Of a DNA stretch of 64,000 bases, positions 17,099 through 26,200 are shown in pieces (the first letter of the stretch is position 1; every line of letters starts with the position of its first letter). The notes under the pieces are model-generated. The model was not told the origin of the DNA and did no database searches. It saw only the letters and a program-made list of their open reading frames with translations. The DNA lies in assembly GCF_013409345.1 (NCBI RefSeq), contig NZ_JACCBB010000001.1, positions 558,001-622,000 on the forward strand. Reading direction: 5' to 3'. The position numbers and the translations under genes are program-made. The stretch comes from Kineococcus aurantiacus (GTDB lineage Bacteria; Actinomycetota; Actinomycetes; Actinomycetales; Kineococcaceae).

Positions 17099-18091
17099 AT
17101 GACGACGACTGCAGCACCCCAGCAACGCTTCCCCTCGGCCGCCACCCTCTACCGCCGTGCTGTCGACGCCCTTCCGCTGCGCGTGCGACACGGCGCCTGG
17201 TACCACTACCGCAACCTGCGCTACCGCCGGGACTTCGGCCGCTGGCCCTCCGTGCACGACCCGCAGTACTTCACCGAGAAGGTGCTCTGGAGGATCGCCC
17301 ACGACCGCCGCCAGCTCCTGGCGGTCACCTGCGACAAAGCGCGCATGAAGGAGTGGGCGCGGCAGAACGCCCCGGCGTTCGTGCAGATCCCGCGCCTGCG
17401 CTGGCAGGGGAGGGACCTGAGGGAGCTCGCGGACGTCGACCTGCCGGAGCACTGGGTGCTGAAACCCAACCACCGCTCCGCTCTGGTCCAGTTCGGCAGC
17501 GGCGCTCCGGACGTCGACGACCTGCTGTCCCGCACCGCTGGGTGGCTGGACCCGCTGCAGTGGGTAGCGCTGGGCGAGTGGGCGTACACGCTGGCGGACG
17601 CGTCCTACCTCGTGGAAGACCGGATCGGTGTTCCCGGTGACGAACTGACCGACTTCAAGTTCTACGTGTTCGAGGGCGACGTCGCCCTCGTGCACACCGA
17701 CACCAACCGCTTCACCCATCGCGGGCACCGCCTCTACTCGCCGGACTGGCAGTGGGTCGGACGCGCCAAGGGGATGCCCACGGGAGAGGACGTGCCCCGC
17801 CCGGAACTCCTCGAGGAGATGCTCGAGGCGGCCTCGGCGATGGGGCGTGGGTTCGACTTCATCCGGGTCGACCTCTACCAGCACGACGGTCAGGTCTGGT
17901 TCGGGGAGATCACCCCGTACCCCGGGAGCGGGACGATCAGCTGGCAGCCCGATGAACTCGACCTGCGGATCGGTCGGCGTTGGCGCTTGCCGTCCTTCGA
18001 CGAGACCCCCGTGCCGCCGGTCGACCACGGAGCGGATCGCCGCGTCGCGTCTCCGGGTGCCCGGGAGGCGGCCAGTCGCGTACCGCTGTGA
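17099..18091 (+). CDS. TupA-like ATP-grasp protein
   Basis: A 330-residue protein of the TupA-like ATP-grasp group, whose founder is tied to teichuronopeptide synthesis; many relatives sit in capsule or exopolysaccharide loci. Matching segments are YFTEKVLWRIAHDRRQLL followed by TCDKARMKEW, a central DFKFYVFEGDVALVHTDTNR, and FDFIRVDLYQ...VWFGEITPYPGSG, which supplies the acidic metal ligands. The likely chemistry is ATP-dependent ligation of an amino acid or acyl group onto a glycan; the substrate is unknown. The ATG at 17099 has AGGAGA about seven bases upstream. The last 40 residues are poorly conserved in character. Confidence 0.8.
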   Translation: MTTTAAPQQRFPSAATLYRRAVDALPLRVRHGAWYHYRNLRYRRDFGRWPSVHDPQYFTEKVLWRIAHDRRQLLAVTCDKARMKEWARQNAPAFVQIPRLRWQGRDLRELADVDLPEHWVLKPNHRSALVQFGSGAPDVDDLLSRTAGWLDPLQWVALGEWAYTLADASYLVEDRIGVPGDELTDFKFYVFEGDVALVHTDTNRFTHRGHRLYSPDWQWVGRAKGMPTGEDVPRPELLEEMLEAASAMGRGFDFIRVDLYQHDGQVWFGEITPYPGSGTISWQPDELDLRIGRRWRLPSFDETPVPPVDHGADRRVASPGAREAASRVPL

Positions 18092-18276
18092 CGTCGACGC
18101 GCGCGGTTCGACGGGGACCGGGCTGAGCCGGCCGGCACGGCCCACGCCCTGGTCACCGGCTGCACCTGCGCCCGGAGCCCCGGCACGCCGATCGTGATCA
18201 GGCCCAGGACGTGTCGACCGCGGTGCGCGGCGGGCGGGCAGCACGGCTGCCCCTTCCCCGTAGGGCCGGGTACCGC

Positions 18277-18282
18277 TAACCT
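18277..18282 (+). promoter_or_regulatory. Candidate -10 box for the tyrosinase operon
   Basis: TAACCT fits the TANNNT consensus and lies about 87 bases before the tyrosinase start. The same hexamer is used before murE. No clear -35 was found. Confidence 0.3.
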
Positions 18283-18368
18283 CACCGCCAGCACTTCGCT
18301 GCCGCGACGCCTCGGCCACCGGGTCGTTCGGGAGCTCATGATGCGGCCCGTCACATGGAGGACCTCCT

Positions 18369-19253
18369 GTGTCCGTGCGCAAGAACATCCTCAGCCTGAC
18401 AGCAGCCGAGACGCAGCGGTTGTTCGCCGCCTTCAACACGCTCAAGGCGGACGGTCGCTACGACAACTTCACCCGTCGCCACATGAGGGCGATGAACACC
18501 GCGACGCCCGCCGGGTCGTCGCGCAACGTGGCGCACCGAGGTCCGGCGTTCCTCCCGTGGCACCGCGCATCGCTGCTCGAGTTCGAGAGCGCACTGCTGA
18601 GCGTCGACCCCTCGATCTCCGGGCTGCCGTACTGGAAGTGGGAGCAGGAGTCCGCCCTGAACGCGGGGAAGCCCGCGACCTCGCGGTTCTGGAGCGCGGC
18701 CCTCGTGGGGTCCGACGGGGTGGCGACGGCCGGCGACCGCGTCCAGGACGGTCCCTTCGCGTCGTGGACCGCACTGATCCACCAGAGCAGCACCAACACC
18801 TTCGTACCGCGCTCCACCCCCGGTCTCGTCCGGCGCCTCGGCCGCGACCCCGGCGGGGTCACGACGCTCGCCGACCAGGCCCAGGTGACCGACGCCCTGA
18901 ACAACTTCACGACCTACGACCTGGCTCCCTGGGACGCCACGGTCGCCAGCTTCCGCAACCGGCTGGAGGGGTGGCACGCCGGGTCCCGGCTGCACAACCA
19001 GGTGCACCGGTGGGTGGGTGGGGACATGCTGGTGGGGACCTCGCCCAACGACCCCGTCTTCTGGTTGCACCACTGCAACATCGACCGCATCTGGTGGTCG
19101 TGGCAGTCCCGCTACGGCGTCACCACCAAGTACCAGCCCGCCTCGGGGGGACCCGTCGGCCACAACCGCAACGACGTGATGCAGCAGCTCATCACCCCCC
19201 GGCCGATCGCCGAGGTCCTCGACATCCGGACGCTCGGGTACAAGTACTCCTAG
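18369..19253 (+). CDS. melC2: Tyrosinase (type-3 copper monooxygenase)
   Basis: A 294-residue binuclear copper enzyme that oxidises monophenols to o-diphenols and then o-quinones, leading to melanin. All six copper ligands are visible: His38, His56 and His65 for CuA (in RRHMRAM and AHRGPAFLPWHR), and His209, His213 (HNQVH) and His235 (FWLHHCNIDRIW) for CuB. Length and spacing match Streptomyces MelC2. It has no signal peptide of its own, which fits export as a complex with the Tat-bearing protein encoded next. The GTG at 18369 has GGAGGA six bases upstream. Eight bases separate it from the partner gene. Confidence 0.96.
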   Translation: MSVRKNILSLTAAETQRLFAAFNTLKADGRYDNFTRRHMRAMNTATPAGSSRNVAHRGPAFLPWHRASLLEFESALLSVDPSISGLPYWKWEQESALNAGKPATSRFWSAALVGSDGVATAGDRVQDGPFASWTALIHQSSTNTFVPRSTPGLVRRLGRDPGGVTTLADQAQVTDALNNFTTYDLAPWDATVASFRNRLEGWHAGSRLHNQVHRWVGGDMLVGTSPNDPVFWLHHCNIDRIWWSWQSRYGVTTKYQPASGGPVGHNRNDVMQQLITPRPIAEVLDIRTLGYKYS

Positions 19254-19261
19254 GAGCCACG

Positions 19262-19591
19262 ATGATCAGTCGCAGGCACTACGTCGCAGGGGCGTGGGCC
19301 CTGTTCGCGGGAGCCGTCGTGGGGACGGTCGTGTGGCCCTTCCCCGACACCGAGGCAGTGGCCCTGCCGACCGACGACGACTTCGGCTACCGCGGGCGGA
19401 AGGTGCGGGTGACCCCCCACGGCCGGGAGATCCACATCGTGGTCGACGGGACCAAGGAGGTCCACGTCGACCGCGGAGGACCTCGCGGCGGCTACCTCAC
19501 CCACGCCCTGCCGTTCACGGAGTTCGCGTCCCCGCGAGCGCTGGCCCGGGCCGTCATCGACGCCGAGGACGGCGGGCTGCTGCTCATCTGA
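19262..19591 (+). CDS. melC1: Tyrosinase cofactor/export partner, MelC1-like
   Basis: A 109-residue protein. The N-terminus MISRRHYVAG with a following hydrophobic run is a twin-arginine (Tat) signal. The mature part, FGYRGRKVRV...HIVVDGTKEVHV...GGYLTHALPFTEFASPRALARAVID, matches the MelC1 fold that delivers copper to apotyrosinase and carries it through Tat. In Streptomyces melC1 precedes melC2; here it follows. The ATG at 19262 has AGGAG six bases upstream, overlapping the tyrosinase stop. It is short and divergent, so the assignment leans on context and the C-terminal motif. Its stop lies only six bases from that of the convergent gene. Confidence 0.85.
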   Translation: MISRRHYVAGAWALFAGAVVGTVVWPFPDTEAVALPTDDDFGYRGRKVRVTPHGREIHIVVDGTKEVHVDRGGPRGGYLTHALPFTEFASPRALARAVIDAEDGGLLLI

Positions 19592-19597
19592 CCCGGG

Positions 19598-20116
19598 CTA
19601 CTCCCCGTCGGGGCCTCGCGACCGGTCGTCCTCCGCGTCGGTGTCCTTGCCGCGGAACAGCTTCCGGAACGCGCCGAAGCGGCTGCCCTGCCCACCGGCA
19701 GCGGCACCGGCGGCCTCGGAGGGGTCGAGGCGCCCCAGGACCAGCTGCTGCACCACGTCGGGCCACACGGACAGCAGCAGACCGGGCTTGGGGTCGGCGC
19801 CGCGCTCACCACCGACCCACGTCTGACCCTCGATCGACTCCTCCCCCACGGTGAGCAGCACGACCTCGGCCCCCCGGAGCAGGCGCGACAGGGTCAGCGC
19901 GTCCGCCTCACCGCTGCTCGGGTCCGCGGTCACCAGGACGCAGCCCAGCCCCTTCACGGGGACCACGGTCGCGCTCACGCCCGCGGCCGTGCACACCTCC
20001 GCGAGCTTCCTCGCGTCGAGCACCGGAGCGACGAGGACCGACCGGACCGGCGGCTTGGGGCCGAAGGCCTTCTCGAACTCGGCGTCGAAGTCGAACTCCC
20101 CGGGTTCCTCGCTCAC
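19598..20116 (-). CDS. Conserved-type hypothetical protein coupled to hisD
   Basis: A 172-residue soluble protein I do not recognise. It has an acidic start ([18 protein letters not shown]), a central alpha/beta-looking segment with [18 protein letters not shown], an Ala/Gly-rich hinge near residue 140 and a charged tail. There is no signal peptide or membrane segment. Its GTG overlaps the hisD stop as GTGA, so it is translated with hisD. Similar small proteins follow hisD in other actinomycetes by my recollection, but no function is known to me. Confidence 0.75.
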   Translation of the reverse strand: MSEEPGEFDFDAEFEKAFGPKPPVRSVLVAPVLDARKLAEVCTAAGVSATVVPVKGLGCVLVTADPSSGEADALTLSRLLRGAEVVLLTVGEESIEGQTWVGGERGADPKPGLLLSVWPDVVQQLVLGRLDPSEAAGAAAGGQGSRFGAFRKLFRGKDTDAEDDRSRGPDGE

Positions 20117-21453
20117 CGCTGCTCCCCCGCGAACCGGGCCGTCACCGCGTCACCGTGGGCGGGCAGGTCCTCGGACTGCGCCAGCGCCACGACGTGCGGC
20201 GCCACCTCCCGCAGGGCCCGCTCGTCGTAGTCGACGACGTGGACGCCGCGCAGGAAGGTCTGCACGCTCAGCCCGCCGGAGTGCGCGGCCGTCCCCCCGG
20301 TCGGCAGGACGTGGTTCGACCCCGCGCAGTAGTCCCCCAGCGACACCGGCGAGTGCGCGCCGACGAAGACCGCACCGGCGTTGCGGACCCGGGCGGCGAC
20401 GGCGCGGGCGTCGGCGGTCTGGATCTCCAGGTGCTCGGCCGCGTACGCGTCGACCACGGCCAGGCCGGCGTCGACGTCGTCGACGAGGACCACGGCCGAC
20501 TGCCGTCCGCGCAGCGCCTCCTCCACCCGGCCCGCGTGCTTCGTCGCCGCCACCCGCCCCACCAGGGCCTCCTCCACCGCGTCCGCGAGCGCGGTGGAGT
20601 CGGTGACCAGGACGGCCGCCGCCATCGGGTCGTGCTCGGCCTGGCTGACCAGGTCCGCGGCCACGTGGACCGGGTCGGCCGTGGCGTCGGCCAGGACCGC
20701 GATCTCGGTGGGACCGGCCTCGGAGTCGATGCCCACGACGCCCTGGACGTACCGCTTGGCCGAGGCGACGTAGATGTTGCCCGGGCCGGTGACGACGTCG
20801 ACGGGTTGCACGACGACCGTGCCGTCGGCGTCGCGGGCGCCGTAGGCGAACATCGCGATCGCCTGGGCGCCGCCGACGGCGTAGACCTCCTCGACGCCCA
20901 GCAGCGCGCACGCGGCCAGGATCGTGGGGTGGACCGAGCCGCCGAACTCCTTCTGGGCCGGGCTCGTCACCGCGATCGAGGTGACGCCCGCGGCCTGGGC
21001 CGGGACGACGTTCATCACGACGCTGGAGGGGTAGACCGCGCGGCCGCCGGGCACGTACAGGCCCACGCGGCCCACCGGGACCCAGCGCTCGGCGACGGTG
21101 CCGCCGGGCACCACCTGGGTGGTGGTGCTGGTGCGGCGCTGGTCGGCGTGCACCAGCCGGGCCCGGCGGATGGACTCCTCCAGGGCCGCGCGGACCTGCG
21201 GGTCCAGGGCGGCCAGCGCGTCGGTCAGGGCGTGCGCGGGGACCCGCACGTCGGTGGTGCGGACGCCGTCGAACCTCTCGGTGAGCTCGAGCAGCGCCGG
21301 GACGCCGCGCGTGCGGACGTCCTCGCAGATCGGGGCCACGCTCGCCAGGGCCGCGGCGACGTCGACGTCGGCGCGCGGGACGACCGAGCGCAGGGCCATG
21401 GCGTCGAGGGTCTGCCCCCGCAGGTCGATCCGGCGCAGGAATGGGGTGCTCAC
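20113..21453 (-). CDS. hisD: Histidinol dehydrogenase
   Basis: A 446-residue zinc enzyme catalysing the last two NAD-dependent steps of histidine synthesis, L-histidinol to L-histidine. Motifs include [49 protein letters not shown], and the AAEHLEIQT segment with the catalytic Glu-His pair; SGGLSVQTF lies near the C-terminus. The GTG at 21453 has no ribosome site and lies six bases after TAGACT, so the mRNA is probably leaderless. No other his genes are in the window on this side. The coupled downstream gene encodes an unknown protein. Confidence 0.95.
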   Translation of the reverse strand: MSTPFLRRIDLRGQTLDAMALRSVVPRADVDVAAALASVAPICEDVRTRGVPALLELTERFDGVRTTDVRVPAHALTDALAALDPQVRAALEESIRRARLVHADQRRTSTTTQVVPGGTVAERWVPVGRVGLYVPGGRAVYPSSVVMNVVPAQAAGVTSIAVTSPAQKEFGGSVHPTILAACALLGVEEVYAVGGAQAIAMFAYGARDADGTVVVQPVDVVTGPGNIYVASAKRYVQGVVGIDSEAGPTEIAVLADATADPVHVAADLVSQAEHDPMAAAVLVTDSTALADAVEEALVGRVAATKHAGRVEEALRGRQSAVVLVDDVDAGLAVVDAYAAEHLEIQTADARAVAARVRNAGAVFVGAHSPVSLGDYCAGSNHVLPTGGTAAHSGGLSVQTFLRGVHVVDYDERALREVAPHVVALAQSEDLPAHGDAVTARFAGEQR

Positions 21454-21459
21454 GGGGGG

Positions 21460-21465
21460 AGTCTA
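21460..21465 (-). promoter_or_regulatory. -10 box TAGACT for leaderless hisD
   Basis: On the minus strand TAGACT is followed by six bases and the hisD GTG. The opposing promoter for the Lon-domain gene starts only 15 bases away, so two leaderless promoters share a 39-base intergenic region. Confidence 0.55.
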
Positions 21466-21479
21466 GGAGCTGAGCGACA

Positions 21480-21485
21480 TAGGGT
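21480..21485 (+). promoter_or_regulatory. -10 box TAGGGT for the leaderless Lon-domain gene
   Basis: TAGGGT is followed by seven bases and the GTG at 21493. No ribosome-binding site intervenes. Its -35 region must overlap the start of hisD. Confidence 0.5.
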
Positions 21486-21492
21486 GTCCGGC

Positions 21493-22179
21493 GTGCCGCA
21501 ACGCCTCCCGCTGTTCCCCCTCGGCAGCGTCCTGTTCCCCGGTCTCGTCCTGCCCCTGAACGTCTTCGAGCCCCGGTACCGCGTGCTGGTGCAGGACCTC
21601 GTGGGCGACGGGGCTCTGGAGGACGCCGACGGCGTGCGCGGGTTCGGCGTCGTCGCGATCAAGGCCGGCCACGAGGTCGGCGCGGACGGCGTCCACGCCC
21701 TGCACAGCGTCGGCTGCGTCGCCCTGGTCCGGGAGGTCACCGAGACCGACGACGGCCGCTACGAGCTCGTGACGGTCGGTGCGAGCCGCTTCCGGGTCGT
21801 GGGCATCGACACCGACGCCGGCACCCCGTACCTGACGGGGCTCGTCGAGCCCTTCGGCGACGACGACGTCGAGGACGACGACGGCGACGGGCGCCTGACC
21901 GTCCTGGCCGACTCCGTGGCGCGCGCCTTCGACGACTACCGCGAGGTCCTCGGCATCGGCGGGGCCGAGGCGCCGCAGGACCCGCGGGTGCTGTCCTACC
22001 TCGTGGCCGCGGCCACGGTCCTGGACCTGGACCAGCGGCAGCGGCTGCTGGAGGCGCCCGACACCGTCAGGCGCCTGCAGGCCGAGCTGGAGGTCCTGCG
22101 GCGCGAAACCGCGCTGATCACCACCTTCGGGGCCGTCCCGGCGACGGAGCTGCCCGAGTGGCCCGTGAACGCGAACTGA
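21493..22179 (+). CDS. LON peptidase substrate-binding domain protein
   Basis: A 228-residue protein made of the Lon N-terminal (substrate-recognition) domain without ATPase or protease parts. It begins PLFPLGSVLFPGLVLPLNVFEPRYR, the hallmark start of that domain, followed by a beta-rich segment and a helical C-terminus (about residues 140-220). An Asp-rich loop (EPFGDDDVEDDDGDG) sits mid-protein. Such stand-alone domains are common in actinobacteria; their partner is unknown. The GTG at 21493 fits both the domain start and the leaderless -10 box. It is followed by the YbaK gene after 13 bases, so the two probably form an operon. Confidence 0.88.
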   Translation: MPQRLPLFPLGSVLFPGLVLPLNVFEPRYRVLVQDLVGDGALEDADGVRGFGVVAIKAGHEVGADGVHALHSVGCVALVREVTETDDGRYELVTVGASRFRVVGIDTDAGTPYLTGLVEPFGDDDVEDDDGDGRLTVLADSVARAFDDYREVLGIGGAEAPQDPRVLSYLVAAATVLDLDQRQRLLEAPDTVRRLQAELEVLRRETALITTFGAVPATELPEWPVNAN

Positions 22180-22192
22180 GGGACCACCGGCG

Positions 22193-22702
22193 ATGGCGAA
22201 GAAGGCGGACACCGGCACGCCCGCGCTGAAGCTGCTCACCGCGCGCGGGATCGACCACGTGCCGCACCCCTACGACCACGGCGCCCACCACGACGACGGC
22301 GCGGGCTTCGGCGACGAGGCCGTGCGCCAGCTGCGGGCCGCCGGGCTCGACGTGGACGGGCACCGGGTCTTCAAGACCCTGCTCGCCGACGTCGACGGGC
22401 GGCTGGTCTGCGCCGTCGTGCCCGTCGCCGGGATGCTCGACCTCAAGGCGCTCGCCGCGGCGGCCGGGGGGAAGAAGGCCGTCATGGCCGACCCGGCGCG
22501 CGCCCAGCGCAGCAGCGGGTACGTCGTGGGCGGGATCAGCCCGCTGGGGCAGCGGACGGCGCTGCCGACGTTCGTCGACGCCTCCGCGCAGCGGTTCGCG
22601 ACCGTGCTCGTCAGCGCCGGGCGGCGCGGGCTGCAGGTCGAGCTGGCGCCGCAGGACCTCGTGGCGGTCACCGGCGGGAGCTTCGCCGACCTCGGCCGGT
22701 GA
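22193..22702 (+). CDS. ybaK: Cys-tRNA(Pro)/aminoacyl-tRNA deacylase
   Basis: A 169-residue editing enzyme that hydrolyses mischarged Cys from tRNA(Pro). The YbaK domain is complete: the key lysine is in VFKTLL (Lys61), followed by VCAVVPVAGMLDLKAL, GYVVGGISPLGQ, LPTFVDASA and the C-terminal LVAVTGGSFADL. An insertion with HHDDGAGFGDEAV lies before the lysine. The ATG at 22193 has GAGGGACC upstream, overlapping the previous stop. It converges with the small membrane-protein gene across 24 GC-rich bases. A second, degenerate YbaK-like protein is encoded at 63266. Confidence 0.93.
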   Translation: MAKKADTGTPALKLLTARGIDHVPHPYDHGAHHDDGAGFGDEAVRQLRAAGLDVDGHRVFKTLLADVDGRLVCAVVPVAGMLDLKALAAAAGGKKAVMADPARAQRSSGYVVGGISPLGQRTALPTFVDASAQRFATVLVSAGRRGLQVELAPQDLVAVTGGSFADLGR

Positions 22703-22726
22703 CCCCGGTGGGCGGGGCGGGGCGGC

Positions 22727-23200
22727 TCAGGCCGTCCTGGCCCACTCCAGCAACGCCTGCACCAGCGTCACGACCGCCACGACCGCCGTCAGCGCGAACG
22801 GCTGCACCAGCAGCACGACCCAGGCGCGCACGGTGACGTGCCCCACCTCCCCCTGGCCCGCCGGCGGCAGCGAGGACCCGAGCCCGGCCGCGATGAGCGC
22901 ACCGGCCAGCGCCCCGGCCAGCGCGGTGCCGAGCACCAGCAGGGGCCGGGCGTCGCGGCTGCCGCGGGCCACCACGACGACGCCGGCGGCCAGACCGACC
23001 AGGGCGGTCAGGACGCTGAACACCCCGTCGCGGGCGACGGGGTAGACGGAGCTGGACGTCACGACCGGCTCCCCCACCACCCACGGCGCGGGGTGGCGGG
23101 TGAGCAGCCACCACACCACCCCCACCACCAGGCCGAGGGCGGCCTGGCCGAAGAGCAGGGCGAACGGCGTGCGCCGGTCCCCTGCGGGCCCGGTGCTCAC
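22727..23200 (-). CDS. Small four-helix membrane protein (possibly DUF2567)
   Basis: A 157-residue integral membrane protein with hydrophobic segments near residues 12-32, 57-75, 82-105 and 125-150, separated by short charged turns. It resembles small actinobacterial membrane proteins of the DUF2567 kind, but this is a weak impression. The GTG at 23200 overlaps the dnaE stop as GTGA, so it is translationally coupled to the replicative polymerase, an odd partner for a membrane protein. Function unknown. Confidence 0.75.
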   Translation of the reverse strand: MSTGPAGDRRTPFALLFGQAALGLVVGVVWWLLTRHPAPWVVGEPVVTSSSVYPVARDGVFSVLTALVGLAAGVVVVARGSRDARPLLVLGTALAGALAGALIAAGLGSSLPPAGQGEVGHVTVRAWVVLLVQPFALTAVVAVVTLVQALLEWARTA

Positions 23201-26200
23201 ACCAGGCACGAGGCCCCGAGCAGCTGCTTGAGGTCCCCGAACAGCGCCGGGCTGGGCGTCACGCGCAGCGAGTCGTCCAGCCGCATGAGCGTGCCGCTGC
23301 CGCCGCCGTTCTTCGTCAGCCGCAGCCGGACCTCGGTGGAGCCCCGGTGGGTCTCCAGCACCGTCTTGAGCTGCTCCACGACCTTCGGCGTGCAGCGGGC
23401 CGTCGGCAGGGTCACCGTCACCGGCACCCCGTCGGTGGAGGAGATGTCGGGGACGCTCAGCCCGGAGGCGTAGATCGTCGGCACCTCGTCGCGGCGGTTC
23501 AGCCGGCCCTTGACGACGACGACGAGGTCCTCGGCCAGCAGCTGCGCGACGTCGGTGTAGGCCTGGGGGAAGAACAGGCACTCGATGGCCCCGGCGAGGT
23601 CCTCGACGGTGACGATGGCCCAGTAGTTGCCCTGCTTGGTCGTCTTGCGCTGCAGGCCCGTGATCATCCCTGCGATGGTGATGTTCGAGCCGTCGGGCCG
23701 GGACTCGTCCTCCAGCAGCGTCGCGATCGGCACGTCGGAGGCGTTCTGCAGCAGCCGCTCCAGCCCGAACAGGGGGTGGTCGGAGACGTACAGGCCCAGC
23801 ATCTGCCGCTCGTGGGCGAGCAGCTCGGACTTCTCCCACTCGGGCAGGTCGGGGATGACGACCTCGAAACCGCCCGCACCGGCCGGGCCGTCCTCGCCGC
23901 CGAGACCGGCGAACAGGTCGAACTGGCCGATGGCCTCGTTGCGCTTGACGTCCACGACGGCGTCGACGGCGTCCTCGTGCTTGGCGACCAGCGCGCGGCG
24001 GACGTGCCCGAGGGAGTCGAACGCACCGGCCTTGATGAGCGACTCGATGGTCCGCTTGTTGCAGACCACCGCCGGGACCTTGGTGAGGAAGTCCTGGAAG
24101 TTCTCGTACCGGCCCTTGGCGGTGCGGGCGTCCACGACCGCGTCGACGACGTTGGCCCCCACGTTGCGGATGGCGGTCAGGCCGAACCGGATGTCGGCGC
24201 CGACGGCGGTGAAGTTCGCGCTGGAGGCGTTGACGTCCGGCGGCAGCACCTTGATGCCCATGCGGCGGCACTCGTTGAGGTACAGCGCCGACTTGTCCTT
24301 GTCGTCGCGCACGCTGGTCAGGACCGCGGCCATGTACTCGGCCGGGTAGTTGGCCTTGAGGTAGGCCGTCCAGTAGGAGACCAGGCCGTACGCCGCCGAG
24401 TGGGCCTTGTTGAAGGCGTAGTCGGAGAAGGGGACGAGGATGTCCCACAGCGCCTTGACGCACTCCTTGCTGAAGCCGTTGTCCAGCATGCCCTTCTCGA
24501 AGCCGACGAACTCGGCGTCGAGGACCTCGCGCTTCTTCTTGCCCATCGCGCGGCGCAGCAGGTCGGCGCTGCCGAGGGTGTACCCGGCGACCTTCTGCGC
24601 GATCGACATGACCTGCTCCTGGTACACGATCAAGCCGTAGGTCGTGCCGAGGATGTCCTTGAGGGGTTCCTCGAGCTCGGGGTGGATCGGGGTGATCGGC
24701 TCCTGGCCGTTCTTGCGCCGGGCGTACGCCGTGTGCGAACCGGCACCCATCGGGCCCGGCCGGTACAGCGCGCCGACGGCGGAGATGTCCTCGAAGTTGT
24801 CCGGCCGCATGAGGCGCAGCAGCGAGCGCATGGGGCCGCCGTCGAACTGGAAGACGCCCAGGGTGTCCCCGCGGCCGAGCAGGTCGAACGTCGCCTTGTC
24901 GTCGAGCTCGAGCTTCTCGAGGTCGACGGGTTCCTTGCCGTTGGCGACGACGTTCTTCAGCGCGTCGTCGAGGATCGTGAGGTTGCGCAGGCCGAGGAAG
25001 TCCATCTTGACCAGCCCGAGCGTCTCGCACGTCGGGTAGTCGAACTGCGTGATGATCGCGCCGTCGGCCTCGCGCTTCATGATCGGGATGAGGTCGATCA
25101 GCGGGTCCGACGACATGATGACGCCGGCGGCGTGCACGCCCCACTGCCGCTTCAGGCCCTCCAGGCCGCGGGCGGTGTCGACGACCTTCACGACCTCGGG
25201 GTCGGACTTGTAGAGCTCGCGGAACTCCCCGGCCTCGGAGTACCGCTTGTGGTTCGGGTCGAAGATGCCCGACAGCGGGATGTCCTTGCCCATGACGGCC
25301 GGCGGCATCGCCTTGGTGATCCGGTCCCCCATGGAGAAGGGGAAACCCAGCACGCGGGAGGAGTCCTTGACGGCCTGCTTGGCCTTGATGGTGCCGTAGG
25401 TGACGATCTGGGCGACGCGGTCGCTGCCGTACTTCTCCACGACGTACTGGATGACCTCACCGCGGCGGCGCTCGTCGAAGTCGACGTCGAAGTCGGGCAT
25501 CGACATGCGCTCGGGGTTGAGGAAGCGCTCGAAGAACAGGCCGTGCCGCAACGGGTCCAGGTCGGTGATCTTCATGGCGTAGGCGGCCATCGACCCGGCG
25601 CCGGACCCGCGGCCCGGGCCCACGCGGATGCCGTTGGCCTTGGACCAGTTGATGAAGTCGGCGACGACGAGGAAGTACCCGGCGTACCCCTTGGAGGTGA
25701 TGACCTCGATCTCGTAGTCGGCCTGCTTGCGGACGTCGTCGGGGATGGCGCCGTCGTAGCGGTGGTTCAGGCCGGCCCAGACCTCCTTGACGAACCAGCT
25801 CTCCTCGTTCTCCCCCGGAGGGCAGGGGAAGCGGGGCATGTAGGCGCCGGTGGACTCGGTGAACTCGACCTCGCACCGCTCGGCGATGAGCAGGGTGTTG
25901 TCGCAGGCCTCGGGGTGGTCGCGCCACAGGTGGCGCATCTCGGCCGGGCTCTTGAGGTAGAAGTCGGTGGAGTCGAACTTGAAGCGCTTGGGGTCGGCCA
26001 GCGTGGACCCCGACTGCACGCACAGCAGCGCCTCGTGGGCGCGGGCGTCCTCGGCGTGGGTGTAGTGCAGGTCGTTGGTGGCCAGCAGCGGCAGGTCGAG
26101 GTCCTTGGCGAGCTTGAGCAGGTCGTCGTGGACGCGGCGCTCGATGTCGAGGCCGTGGTCCATGAGCTCGCAGAAGAAGTTCTCCCGGCCGAAGATGTCG

